Assembly (NCBI GenBank): GCA_025362415.1
Contig: JANYGM010000469.1
Location: 1-23,451, forward strand
Direction of reading: 5' to 3'
DNA: 23,451 nt
From: a bacterium
GTDB taxonomy: Bacteria > Bacteroidota > Bacteroidia > Cytophagales > Thermonemataceae
Of this stretch, positions 14,269 to 22,549 are shown one piece after another (within the stretch, counting starts at the first letter, position 1; each line of letters begins with the position of its first letter). Under the pieces are notes generated by a model that made no database searches, was not told the DNA's origin, and worked only from the letters and a program-made list of their open reading frames with translations. The translations under genes were made by a program, and so were the position numbers.

Positions 14269-14289
14269 TCACTTTACTCTTATCAAATC
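14269..14289. repeat. Right copy of the 21-bp direct repeat, within the kinase 3' end
   Basis: This is the exact 21-bp match to 13323-13343. It spans the kinase's last six codons and stop, so the reading frame is intact. It marks the upstream boundary of the Fic/antitoxin segment. Confidence 0.8.
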
Positions 14290-15819
14290 ACTTTCCACGA
14301 GCCAGCCTGTTGTTCCATTAAAATTTACATAAGCAAAACCTGCTTGACTACGTTCTATCACTACAAAATCACCAACAACCAAAAACGAACCAGTTGGTGT
14401 ATAGACATTTGGCTCACTATAAAAATACGTTTTTTGCGCCTGAATTTGGTACAAAGGTTTCATTTCCTCACCCAAATATGCGCTAAAAACATAGCCTTCT
14501 GTGCCTTTATAAAGCACTTTTGACCATTCTCCTACACGCTCAATAACGCCCACTTTTTCACCATACAAAATAGTATGCAAAATATTCCCAGATTTTGAGG
14601 CATTGGAACGCAAATTTAGCCCTGCTGCAATCACATATTTATCAGGGTAATTGCGTGCAAGTTCTGATTCTGTGCTTGTTTCATCTGTTTTGTTGGCGTA
14701 TTTGTTGAGAAGATGGTCAAAAAGTCCACTACTATATACGGCAAAGCATATCACAAACAAAACAAGCACGCCAACCAACATTTTTGTACCAAAAATAGAA
14801 GGTTTTGGTTGCTCTTCTGCTGAAATATTATTAGTGGTATTATTAAGTGAATTTTCAAACATATTACTAGGAGTAATATGTTTTGCTACCTCACTTTTTA
14901 CGGTATTGGGTTCGTTTTTTGGTACAACAAGGCGGTTTTCTTCTTGTAGAATAGAAGCAGAAAATAAATTATTACTCAAATTATTACTCACAGTAATATG
15001 TTCATTTTCTGTAATTAGTTTAGAGATTTCTAAGGCAGTTGCAAAACGGTCTTGAGGATTACGTTGCAGGCATTTTTGAATAATATTTTTAGATAAATCA
15101 GAAATACCTACTAATTTATTCATATCAATAAAATCTTTATTGACAATAGTATCATAAATGACGTATTCAGAAGTAAGGTTTTCCAGCGGATATTCACCTG
15201 TGAGCATTACGTAGTACATAAGCCCCAAAGAGTAAATGTCGGTACGGTGCGAAATATCTTTGTCGCCACGTACTTGCTCAGGACTCATAAAGTACAACGA
15301 ACCCATACGCATACCTGTTTTGGTGAGGTTTCTGGACTCTTCCGCCAAGATTTTAGCAATACCAAAATCTAGTATTTTCACTTGATTATCCGTACTGACA
15401 ATAAAATTAGCAGGTTTTATATCTCTGTGCGCAATGCCTTTGCTATGTGCGTGTGCAATTCCGTCTGCAATTTGCCTTAATAAATCCTTTGCTTGGGCTT
15501 CAGGGATTTTGCCATTTTTTTTGATAATCTCATCTAATGGTATTCCTTCTGCATAATCCATTATCATAAAAGACTCATTATTTTCCATAAAAAAATCTAC
15601 CAAACGCACAATATTAGGGTGTTGAAGTTGTGCTAAAATCACTGCTTCATTCTTAAAACGCTCTTGTATGTGTGGATTGGTGGTAAGATTGCTATTAAGA
15701 ATTTTGACAACAAGTTTTCTTTCTGTGAGAAACGTGTGTGTTGCAAAATGCACCGTTCCCATTCCGCCTTCTCCAATTTTGTCACCAATGATATAATTCT
15801 GAATTTTTCTACCTTTCAT
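14269..15819 (-). CDS. PknB-like Ser/Thr protein kinase with transmembrane helix and two SH3 domains
   Basis: The 516-residue kinase has a complete catalytic domain (about 8-270): Gly-loop GEGGMG (16-21), ATP lysine K39, E58, catalytic HRDIKPAN (D133), DFG (151-153) and SPE (179-181). The activation segment holds several Thr/Ser (NLTKTGMRMGS). An Asn/Ser-rich juxtamembrane linker leads to one helix at about 346-363 (KMLVGVLVLFVICFAVYSS). Outside the membrane are two SH3-like domains (about 395-450, with AAGLNLRSNASKSG, and 460-516, ending GWLVESDLIRVK). Bacterial SH3 domains often bind cell-wall material, so it may sense the envelope; that is inference. Candidate substrates in the window are the threonines of the FHA protein. 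Its last codons are duplicated at 13323-13343, and the Fic gene now follows it. Confidence 0.95.
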   Translation of the reverse strand: MKGRKIQNYIIGDKIGEGGMGTVHFATHTFLTERKLVVKILNSNLTTNPHIQERFKNEAVILAQLQHPNIVRLVDFFMENNESFMIMDYAEGIPLDEIIKKNGKIPEAQAKDLLRQIADGIAHAHSKGIAHRDIKPANFIVSTDNQVKILDFGIAKILAEESRNLTKTGMRMGSLYFMSPEQVRGDKDISHRTDIYSLGLMYYVMLTGEYPLENLTSEYVIYDTIVNKDFIDMNKLVGISDLSKNIIQKCLQRNPQDRFATALEISKLITENEHITVSNNLSNNLFSASILQEENRLVVPKNEPNTVKSEVAKHITPSNMFENSLNNTTNNISAEEQPKPSIFGTKMLVGVLVLFVICFAVYSSGLFDHLLNKYANKTDETSTESELARNYPDKYVIAAGLNLRSNASKSGNILHTILYGEKVGVIERVGEWSKVLYKGTEGYVFSAYLGEEMKPLYQIQAQKTYFYSEPNVYTPTGSFLVVGDFVVIERSQAGFAYVNFNGTTGWLVESDLIRVK

Positions 15820-15886
15820 TTAGTCAATTATTTTGTATTAAAAATGTTATTTCAGCAGTCGTTTTTGAAAATAGAAACAACTGTTG

Positions 15887-15922
15887 AAATTTTAAATTGT
15901 ATTCATTCACAATTTAAAATTT
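15887..15922. repeat. Perfect 14-bp inverted repeat upstream of the kinase
   Basis: AAATTTTAAATTGT (15887-15900) and ACAATTTAAAATTT (15909-15922) flank an 8-nt loop; a further TTAAAATTCACAATT follows. It is AT-only apart from a few bases and lies 68-103 bp before the kinase start. It could be a regulatory hairpin or a common AT-rich repeat. Confidence 0.5.
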
Positions 15923-15980
15923 AAAATTCACAATTATTTTTGCTTAAATTTACGAAAAAAAAGCACATATCCCAATTTGG

Positions 15981-16017
15981 TATAAAAACTAAAAACCTGC
16001 GCAAAGCACAGGTTTTT
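15981..16017. terminator. Terminator of the SDR gene, within a 34-bp direct repeat
   Basis: Arms AAAAACCTG (15991-15999) and CAGGTTTTT (16009-16017) form a 9-bp stem with T-runs both ways, 28 bp beyond the SDR stop codon. The stretch 15981-16014 recurs exactly at 17945-17978. Confidence 0.8.
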
Positions 16018-16044
16018 GTATGAAAAAACAAGTATTTAATCTGT

Positions 16045-16803
16045 CTAAATATGTACTCCTCCGCTTACCTCAATACGTTGTGCATTTACCCATTTTGCAT
16101 CATCACTACACAAAAAAGCAACAACACCACCAATATCATCAGGCAAACCCACTCTTCCAAGCGCAGTCATATTGGCAATCATATCATTCAAATCCTTATT
16201 ATCTCTTACTGCACCACCACCAAAATCAGTAGCAATAGCACCAGGTGCAACAGTATTCACTCTTATTTTTCTACTACCAAATTCTTGTGCTTGGTATCTT
16301 GTCAAACTTTCAATACTTGCCTTCATAATGGCATAGGGCGCATAATTTGGGTAGGTAAATCTTGTCAGACCAGAAGAAATATTGACAATGCTTCCGCCCT
16401 CATTGATGAGTGGGAAGAGTTTTTGTGTAAGAAAATACGGAGCTTTCAAATGAATATTCACCATAGCATCAAAAACCTCTTCAGAAGTGTCTGCAATGCT
16501 TGTATAAGCACCCACACCCGCATTATTGACAAGTGCGTGAAGGTTGCCATTATCAAAATCATTTTTTAGGGCATCTTGCACATTTTGCACAAAAGTGTCA
16601 AAACTCTTTGAATTAGCCACATCTAATTGGAGTGCTTTGGCTTTTTTGCCATTAGCTTTCACTTGTTCAATTACTTTTGCGGCTTCACTTTCATTGCTAT
16701 TATAGGTAAGAATGATATTAAAACCTTTTTGTGATAGCTGATTTGCCATATCTTTGCCCAAACCACGACTACCGCCTGTTATTAGCACTATTTTATTTTC
16801 CAT
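16045..16803 (-). CDS. SDR-family NAD(P)-dependent oxidoreductase
   Basis: The 252-residue classical short-chain dehydrogenase has the nucleotide site TGGSRGLG (9-16), NNAG (93-96), catalytic S144-(x12)-Y157-xxx-K161 (NISSG...YAIMK) and the PGAIATDF segment (187-194). The C-terminal VSGG fits the family. The ATG at 16803 is chosen because a longer frame from a GTG at 16848 would overlap the putative -7 box at 16848-16855. Such enzymes reduce ketones or oxidise alcohols; the substrate cannot be told. TGGSRGLG and Asn35 in YNSN suggest NADPH, though weakly. Directly upstream on the same strand is an AraC-type regulator, a common pairing for stress or xenobiotic-inducible SDRs. Confidence 0.93.
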   Translation of the reverse strand: MENKIVLITGGSRGLGKDMANQLSQKGFNIILTYNSNESEAAKVIEQVKANGKKAKALQLDVANSKSFDTFVQNVQDALKNDFDNGNLHALVNNAGVGAYTSIADTSEEVFDAMVNIHLKAPYFLTQKLFPLINEGGSIVNISSGLTRFTYPNYAPYAIMKASIESLTRYQAQEFGSRKIRVNTVAPGAIATDFGGGAVRDNKDLNDMIANMTALGRVGLPDDIGGVVAFLCSDDAKWVNAQRIEVSGGVHI

Positions 16804-16847
16804 TTTCTTAGATTTTTTAGACTTTTTTAGATTGTAAATTAATATCA

Positions 16848-16855
16848 CAAAGGTA
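16848..16855 (-). promoter_or_regulatory. -7 box of the SDR gene
   Basis: TACCTTTG on the minus strand fits TAnnTTTG and lies about 45 bp before the ATG at 16803. A TTTTTGC stretch 24 nt upstream is a poorer -33 candidate. AraC binding may compensate for a weak -33. Confidence 0.5.
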
Positions 16856-16910
16856 GTTTTTATGATAGATGCTTGTTTGCAAAAAGCAATCTAGTATTTG
16901 TGAAATTCAA

Positions 16911-17855
16911 TCAATTCCTAAATTTAAGAGGGGAAAGACTTGCATATTTTTTAAAAAAATTAGAAAAATGAGCAACTTCTTCAAAACCTAAAGCAAAAGC
17001 TATTTCAGAAACATTCCACTGCGTTTGTTTGAGCAATATTTTAGCCTCTTCTGTTATTCTTTGGTTAATAATTTCGGTAGTGGTTTTGCCTGTTATTTCT
17101 TTTAGGACTTTGTTGAGGTGATTGGTATGTACGCCTAAGATTTTTGCAAAATCCATAGGCGTTTTAATTTGCATCACTTGTGAGTTATTTTCCATAGGAA
17201 ACTGCCTTTCTAGTAATTCAATAAAAAGCATAGATATTCTTGTAGAAGCGTTTGTGGTATTTGTGAGGTTTTCTATTGGGCTTAATTTTTGCCCTATATG
17301 TATAAGTTCTAAAACATAATTTCTTAGCAAATTATACTTATAAGCATAATTTGAGGAAAGTTCGTTGTCCATTTTTTTAAAAATCATTTCAATTTCAAGG
17401 TATTGCTCATCATTAAGTTGATAGACAAAATCACTGTTAGGTTGATAAATGGGCAAAACATCAATAAGTATCCCTGTATTAGATTTGGACAAAAAATCTT
17501 TTGTAAAAACACAAAAAAAGCCCGTTTGTTGCGTATCTTGTGGTACGTAGCGGTAGGGTATTTTGGGCGTTGCGAACAAGATTGCTTGTTTTTCAATAAA
17601 AACTGTTTTCCCTGCAAATTCAACAAGGTTTTTGCCTTTGATTAGGCTGATTTTGTAGTAAATTCTGCGGTTATAGGTCATTTCGGAACGTTTTGTACCA
17701 TTAAAATAAAATTTATTAGTATCAAACACATTGAAATGCCCAAAATCTTTTGAGTCATTATTCTCCAAAAAATAATCTAGCTGACTACCATTGTCACCAA
17801 AAATTTCTTTATAAAATGCTTTTATGCCTATATTTTCTAACATTGCAAAATTCAA
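16911..17855 (-). CDS. AraC-family transcriptional regulator
   Basis: The 314-residue protein has an N-terminal sensing domain with cupin-like strands (KNLVEFAGKTVFIEKQAILFATP) and a C-terminal AraC DNA-binding domain (about 215-314). The first HTH is TPMDFAKILGVHTNHLNKVL and the second WNVSEIAFALGFEEVAHFSN, followed by the family signature FFKKYASLSPLKFRN. The start may be the ATG at 17855 or the in-frame ATG at 17843; nothing decides between them. It lies 107 bp upstream of the SDR gene, same strand, and most likely controls it. The pair is enclosed by two 34-bp direct repeats (15981-16014 and 17945-17978). Confidence 0.92.
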   Translation of the reverse strand: MNFAMLENIGIKAFYKEIFGDNGSQLDYFLENNDSKDFGHFNVFDTNKFYFNGTKRSEMTYNRRIYYKISLIKGKNLVEFAGKTVFIEKQAILFATPKIPYRYVPQDTQQTGFFCVFTKDFLSKSNTGILIDVLPIYQPNSDFVYQLNDEQYLEIEMIFKKMDNELSSNYAYKYNLLRNYVLELIHIGQKLSPIENLTNTTNASTRISMLFIELLERQFPMENNSQVMQIKTPMDFAKILGVHTNHLNKVLKEITGKTTTEIINQRITEEAKILLKQTQWNVSEIAFALGFEEVAHFSNFFKKYASLSPLKFRN

Positions 17856-17944
17856 ATAATAATAAAAATTAGTTTTTTGGTCATTTTGTATTTCCTAACA
17901 ACACAAAACTTTACTGTATTCGTTCCCTCTTTAGGCTTGGGAGC

Positions 17945-17978
17945 TATAAAAACTAAAAACCTGCGCAAAGCACAGGTT
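17945..17978. repeat. Second 34-bp repeat copy; terminator of the 64-aa gene
   Basis: It is identical to 15981-16014 and includes the AACCTG...CAGGTT hairpin. On the minus strand it ends in a T-run and follows the stop of the 64-aa gene at 17989 by about 10 bp, so it works as that gene's terminator. On the plus strand the T-run is lost, unlike the other copy. Confidence 0.8.
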
Positions 17979-17988
17979 AGAGATAGTT

Positions 17989-18183
17989 TTAATAAGCAGT
18001 ACGTAATTTTCTGAAATATTTGTTAAGGATGGTGAGATACTGAAAAAATTGCTGGTAGCACCAGTCGCACAAGGTTTTTACTTCCGTTTTTTCTAATGTG
18101 TCTATTGCTTTTTTCAATTCCTTTTCAAATAATCCTTTGTCAAAACTTACCTTTTCAAGGATAATTTTTGCGTATTCTAACAT
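17989..18183 (-). CDS. Small helical protein of unknown function, 64 aa
   Basis: MLEYAKIILEKVSFDKGLFE opens a fully helical protein with a CDWC pair near residue 40 and a basic C-terminus. I recall similar short proteins (MLEYAK...LEKVSFD..LFEKEL) as conserved hypotheticals in Bacteroidota, but know of no function. It has no signal peptide. Its own terminator (17945-17978) and a lack of overlapping genes support it as a real gene. CDWC could bind metal, but two cysteines alone are poor evidence. Confidence 0.65.
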   Translation of the reverse strand: MLEYAKIILEKVSFDKGLFEKELKKAIDTLEKTEVKTLCDWCYQQFFQYLTILNKYFRKLRTAY

Positions 18184-18355
18184 TTATTTATAAATTTAGA
18201 AGTTAAAAAAATTGGGTTTAGTTAATTGGTATAATTTTATTTCCATTGGCTTTTCTTTACGTTTTCCTTGATGCAAATTAAAACAGAAAAAATGATATTT
18301 CCTACAAAAATCTAAAAATAATCTAAAAAAATAATCTAAAAATCCTATTTTTGAT

Positions 18356-18485
18356 ATATGATGTATGATATATGATGTGTGATGTGTTTTTTGTCGTTAA
18401 TTGCATTCCATATCATACATCATACATCATATATCACATATCATACATCATATATCATATATCATATATCATACATCATATATCA
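18356..18485. repeat. Inverted heptamer tandem arrays at the ldcA start
   Basis: The left array (18356-18383) has four copies of RTATGAT (third-position variant in the last). The right array (18412-18481) has ten copies of the complement ATCATAY, one with a substitution, plus a partial copy up to 18485. A 28-nt unique spacer separates them. The arrays can pair into a long AU-rich hairpin. A possible -7 box TATTTTTG (18346-18353) immediately precedes the left array, which would place both in the 5' leader of ldcA. The rest of 18184-18355 is AT-rich with repeated AATCTAAAAA and holds no gene. Confidence 0.85.
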
Positions 18486-19496
18486 GTGAAAAAACCAAAT
18501 TATTTACAAAAAGGCGACAAAATAGGCATTATAGCACCTGCCAAGCGTATCAGAGCAGAAGAAATTACTTTTGCTATTGAGTTATTAGAAAGTTGGGGAC
18601 TTGAAATAGTGCTTTCTAAGCATTTATTTGGAGAATATTATCAATTTTCTGGTACTCCAGACCAAAGACAAGAAGATTTACAAGAAATGCTGGACAACAA
18701 AGAAATTAAAGCTATTTTGTGCGCTCGTGGCGGTTATGGGTGTGTGCAATACGTTGATAAACTTGATTTTACAAAATTTTTGCAACAACCAAAATGGCTG
18801 GTAGGTTTTAGTGATGTAACCGTACTTCTTGCAAAACTACTTTCATTAGAAATAATGTCTTTGCACGCTCCTATGCCTGCAATGTTCCCAAAAAACACAT
18901 CAGAAAGTTTGGAAAGACTACGAAAATGTTTGTTTGGAGATTTTGAAAAACCACCCCTAACCCCTCCTTTGAAGGAGGGGGACGAAAAACCACCCCTAAC
19001 CCCTCCTTTGAAGGAGGGGGACGAAAAACTCCCCTCCTTTGAAGGAGGGGCTGGGGGTGGTTTTCTTATCCTAAAACCTCATCAATACAACAGAAACGGC
19101 ATTGCAAATGCTATGCTTGTTGGTGGAAATATTTGCCTTATTGCCACACAAATAGGCACGCCAACGCAAATAAATACACAAAACAAAATTTTATTTTTGG
19201 AAGATGTAGGAGAATATCTATATAATTTGGATAGAATGTTGCATCAATACAAGCGTGCAGGTATGTTTGAGCATCTTTCTGGGCTGATTATTGGTCAAAT
19301 ATCCAAATCAAAACCAGAAGACCCACCTTTTGATAAGACTGAATATGAGATAGTTAGAGATATTGTAGCAGAATATAATTTCCCTGTAGCTTACAATTTT
19401 CCAACTGGACACGAAGAAGAAAATTATGCGCTTATTTGTGGAGAAAAGGCATTTTTGGAAGTTAAAACTGAAAATGTTACATTTTATCAAAAATGA
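18486..19496 (+). CDS. ldcA: LD-carboxypeptidase (peptidase S66 family)
   Basis: This cytoplasmic serine peptidase removes the terminal D-Ala from murein tetrapeptides during cell-wall recycling. S66 landmarks: the start VKKPNYLQKGDKIGIIAPAK, CARGGYGCVQ, the nucleophile S109 in GFSDVT, E239 in FLEDVGEY and H309 in PTGHEEEN. The GTG at 18486 is preferred: upstream in-frame ATGs (18372) would add a heptamer-repeat-encoded tail (YHISYII repeats) foreign to the family. From the GTG the protein is 336 residues, about 40 longer than usual, and the excess equals residues 154-193, encoded by the GC-rich repeat at 18945-19065. The catalytic residues lie outside it, so the enzyme may be active. It is convergent with ftsK. 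Confidence 0.93.
   Translation: MKKPNYLQKGDKIGIIAPAKRIRAEEITFAIELLESWGLEIVLSKHLFGEYYQFSGTPDQRQEDLQEMLDNKEIKAILCARGGYGCVQYVDKLDFTKFLQQPKWLVGFSDVTVLLAKLLSLEIMSLHAPMPAMFPKNTSESLERLRKCLFGDFEKPPLTPPLKEGDEKPPLTPPLKEGDEKLPSFEGGAGGGFLILKPHQYNRNGIANAMLVGGNICLIATQIGTPTQINTQNKILFLEDVGEYLYNLDRMLHQYKRAGMFEHLSGLIIGQISKSKPEDPPFDKTEYEIVRDIVAEYNFPVAYNFPTGHEEENYALICGEKAFLEVKTENVTFYQK
18945..19065. repeat. 39-bp in-frame tandem and inverted repeat inside ldcA
   Basis: Two identical 39-bp units (18945-18983 and 18984-19022) each encode the 13 residues EKPPLTPPLKEGD. A third, inverted-like unit (19023-19065) ends GGGGCTGGGGGTGGTTTTC, the near complement of the first unit's start (GAAAAACCACCCCTAACCCC). Each contains the palindromic CCTCCTTTGAAGGAGG. 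Since 39 is a multiple of three, the frame is kept. Confidence 0.9.
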
Positions 19497-19517
19497 AATT
19501 TAATACATTACTTGTGC

Positions 19518-19543
19518 GTTTCCCCACATGAAATGTGGGAAAC
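19518..19543. terminator. Hairpin between convergent ldcA and ftsK
   Basis: GTTTCCCCACAT and ATGTGGGAAAC form an 11-bp stem with one bulged C. There is no T-run on either strand, so it may act as a Rho-dependent or weak terminator, or as an mRNA 3'-end stabiliser. Confidence 0.4.
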
Positions 19544-19578
19544 AACAAACAAAAACTATGTATAGTTAAAAAATCTTT

Positions 19579-22527
19579 TTACAAAGTTTTCAACAATTTT
19601 TCTAGTGCAATCTCGTCTGTTACAAGGACTTCACGAGCCTTGCTACCTTCAAACTGCCCTACAATTCCAGCTTTTTCTAATTGGTCTATCAAACGCCCAG
19701 CCCTGTTGTAACCTAGTTTTAAACGGCGTTGCAATAGTGAGGTACTACCTTGTTGGTGCATCACAATAATACGTGCTGCATCTTCAAATAAGGCATCTTT
19801 ATCAGACAAATCTACATTATTAGTGGCGTTTGTGCCTGCTTCTCCTACAACTTCTGGCAACAAATAAGCAGAAGAATACCCCTTTTGCTCACCAATAAAA
19901 TCACAAATATTCTCTACTTCTGGCGTATCCAAAAAGGCGCATTGCAGGCGTGTAAGGTCATTTCCAGAAGAATAAAGCATATCACCCATACCTACTAATT
20001 GTTCTGCACCTCCTGCATCAAGAATAGTGCGAGAATCAATTTTGGAACTTACCCTAAACGAAAGTCTAGCAGGGAAATTAGCCTTAATCAAGCCTGTAAC
20101 CACATTTACAGATGGGCGTTGCGTGGCTACAATCAAATGAATACCAATGGCACGAGCTAACTGCGCTAAACGTGAAATAGGAAGTTCTACCTCTTTCCCA
20201 GCCGTAACCATCAAATCCGCCAATTCATCAATAACAAGCACAATATAAGGCAAAAAGCGGTTTCCTTTCTTAGGATTTAGTTTTCTACTAATGAACTTTT
20301 GGTTATATTCTTTGATATTACGGCAGTTTGCAGCTTTCAAAAGGTCGTAGCGTGTGTCCATTTCAATACAAAGAGAATTTAATGTATTGATAACTTTTGA
20401 AGTGTCTGTAATAATGGCATCTTCTTCATCAGGAAGTTTTGCCAAAAAGTGTCTTTCTATTTTTGCAAAAATATTTAGTTCTACTTTTTTTGGGTCAATA
20501 AGTACAAATTTGAGTTCTGCAGGGTGTTTTTTATAAAGCAAAGAGGCTAAAATAACATTAAGCCCTACAGATTTTCCTTGTCCAGTTGCACCTGCAACAA
20601 GCAAATGTGGCATTTTTGCTAAATCAACAATAAAAATATCATTCGTAACAGTTTTTCCAAAAACAATAGGCAAATCATACTCACAGTTTTTGAATTTGTC
20701 TGATGCTAAAAGCGCACGCATTGGCACCATTTCACGTTTTTTGTTAGGAACTTCAATACCTATTGTGCCTTTTCCTGGTATAGGCGCAATAATACGAATA
20801 CCAAGCGCAGCAAGCGTAAGAGCAATATCATCTTCCAAGTTTTTAATTTTGGAAATACGCACTCCTGCCATAGGAATAATCTCATAAAGTGTTACAGTTG
20901 GTCCTATTGTGGCTTTTATGGAGTCAATACCAATGCCATAATTTCCCAAAGTGTCCACAATACGGTCTTTATTTGCCTGCAATTCTTCGTCAGAGACCTG
21001 TATTTTTACTTCAAAAACTTCATTTAGAAGCTCTGGGGTAGGAAATTGGTATCTGCTCAAATCTTCACGAGGATTGTAGGGAGAAAGAGACGCTAAATAA
21101 GCACTATCATCATCATTTACATTATTATTTTTAGAACTTATTATTTCAATTCCTTCCAGATTTCCCTCTATAAAAATCTCTTCTAAATTCTCCAAATCAT
21201 TATTATTGCTATCAATAACAGGCTTTTCTACAACAAAAGGAATATCTTTTGATGTTTTTATATTCTCTTTTATACTTTCTTTTACATTCTCTTTTGTATC
21301 TTCTGAAATAGCCATAGGAACGATAGCAACAGGAATGATAGGAGCAATATTAGAAGTAATATTTAAAAGTGTTTCTTCTGAATTTATATCAAAATCATCA
21401 TTAGTAGTATTGTAAGGGTCTTTTATTTCTGCTAATTGTTCCAAATCTAGCCTTGAAATAATTGTTTGATTATCTTCTGTTTCTTCTAAAACAGGCGTTT
21501 CTGCAATTTTTTCTATGATTTCATTGTGTAGATTTTCATTTTCTGGCAAAATCTCCCTACGAGTGCGTACATCTATGAGCGTGATACCATCAATAAGGTT
21601 ATTTTTGGCAGAATTATCTTCAAAAAAAACAGGGTCATTATCTTGATTATTAGTATTATTTTTTAATTTGTCCTTATTAGAGGTGATTTGCATTTCATAA
21701 GGTTCTAAGGTGTCTTTATTTTCTTCATTATCAGTTATTTGTGCTTTTTTGATAGGAATAGAAGTAATAGGTTTTAGTTTTTTTTCTGTCTTTATTTTAG
21801 CTAAAATTTCCGCTTCTTGCTCTTTTTCTCGCCTAATATTCTGTTCATTTTCCTTTTCTTTTTGTGCTTTAGTTTTAAGGATTTGCGCATCAATAGAGGT
21901 AATATTATAAAAATAAATAATAAAAATAATAGCAAGCAATATAATCAGCAAAAGTGCGCCAAAACCCAGCAAAGCCTTAAAAAAACTCGCTATTTCGTAG
22001 CCAAGTGAGCCACCAATCAAGCTAAAATAACTTTCTTCTTTGAGAGAAGAAATAATATAACCAAGCAAAATACTCAACCAAAAAATAGCAAAAGCCGCAA
22101 ATTGCGTAAACCGCCTCACAGGGAACAAATCCATCTTCAAAATGAGCCTTACTGCATATACAAACAGGATTGGAATAAGCAAAAAAGCCCCCAAACCAAA
22201 CCATTTGTAGATAAATTTGTAAGAAAGCACCGCCCCATAAATGCCCAACCAGTTTTCTACCTCCTCACCTGCCTCACGTACTCCCGTAGAGCTATACGCC
22301 TCTACAAGGCTTTGGTCTGCCTTCCCTGTAAAAAGATAAGACACAAAAGCAATAAGCAAATAAAACGAGAAAAAAAGCAAGCCAAAACCACACACAAGCG
22401 TAAAACGGCGGTCTTTAAAAATATTTTTAAAAGAGGGCTTTTGAGGTGTGAGAGTAGGGTTTATTTCTTCTAAGGTTTCCTCTATGGAAATACTAGGTTT
22501 TTTATAAGTATTTTGTACGTCTGTCAT
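19579..22527 (-). CDS. ftsK: DNA translocase FtsK/SpoIIIE
   Basis: This 982-residue septal motor pumps chromosome DNA during division and helps dimer resolution at dif. About four to five N-terminal helices (roughly 40-210, e.g. FTLVCGFGLLFFSFYLLIAF) anchor it. A poorly conserved acidic, Asn-rich linker runs to about 490. The motor has Walker A GATGQGKS (646-653) and Walker B VIDELADL (D767-E768), with IVATQRPSV and the ARLSFRVSSKIDSRTILD segment typical of the family. The last 65 or so residues are the winged-helix gamma domain (STSLLQRRLKLGYNRAGRLI) that reads the polar KOPS sites. Length and order are normal for Bacteroidota FtsK. Its promoter lies at 22550-22581. Confidence 0.97.
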   Translation of the reverse strand: MTDVQNTYKKPSISIEETLEEINPTLTPQKPSFKNIFKDRRFTLVCGFGLLFFSFYLLIAFVSYLFTGKADQSLVEAYSSTGVREAGEEVENWLGIYGAVLSYKFIYKWFGLGAFLLIPILFVYAVRLILKMDLFPVRRFTQFAAFAIFWLSILLGYIISSLKEESYFSLIGGSLGYEIASFFKALLGFGALLLIILLAIIFIIYFYNITSIDAQILKTKAQKEKENEQNIRREKEQEAEILAKIKTEKKLKPITSIPIKKAQITDNEENKDTLEPYEMQITSNKDKLKNNTNNQDNDPVFFEDNSAKNNLIDGITLIDVRTRREILPENENLHNEIIEKIAETPVLEETEDNQTIISRLDLEQLAEIKDPYNTTNDDFDINSEETLLNITSNIAPIIPVAIVPMAISEDTKENVKESIKENIKTSKDIPFVVEKPVIDSNNNDLENLEEIFIEGNLEGIEIISSKNNNVNDDDSAYLASLSPYNPREDLSRYQFPTPELLNEVFEVKIQVSDEELQANKDRIVDTLGNYGIGIDSIKATIGPTVTLYEIIPMAGVRISKIKNLEDDIALTLAALGIRIIAPIPGKGTIGIEVPNKKREMVPMRALLASDKFKNCEYDLPIVFGKTVTNDIFIVDLAKMPHLLVAGATGQGKSVGLNVILASLLYKKHPAELKFVLIDPKKVELNIFAKIERHFLAKLPDEEDAIITDTSKVINTLNSLCIEMDTRYDLLKAANCRNIKEYNQKFISRKLNPKKGNRFLPYIVLVIDELADLMVTAGKEVELPISRLAQLARAIGIHLIVATQRPSVNVVTGLIKANFPARLSFRVSSKIDSRTILDAGGAEQLVGMGDMLYSSGNDLTRLQCAFLDTPEVENICDFIGEQKGYSSAYLLPEVVGEAGTNATNNVDLSDKDALFEDAARIIVMHQQGSTSLLQRRLKLGYNRAGRLIDQLEKAGIVGQFEGSKAREVLVTDEIALEKLLKTL

Positions 22528-22549
22528 TATGGCGGTTAATAAAATTATA

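Noticed and set aside
13954..14523. Plus-strand frames opposite fic and the kinase end
   Set aside because: They are antisense shadows of genes with clear catalytic motifs.
18372..18485. N-terminal extension of ldcA from the upstream ATGs
   Set aside because: It would translate the heptamer array into YHISYII repeats, absent from the S66 family; the GTG at 18486 starts the conserved sequence exactly.
18356..18485. CRISPR array
   Set aside because: The units are 7 bp, contiguous and without spacers, so this is a microsatellite-like tandem array.
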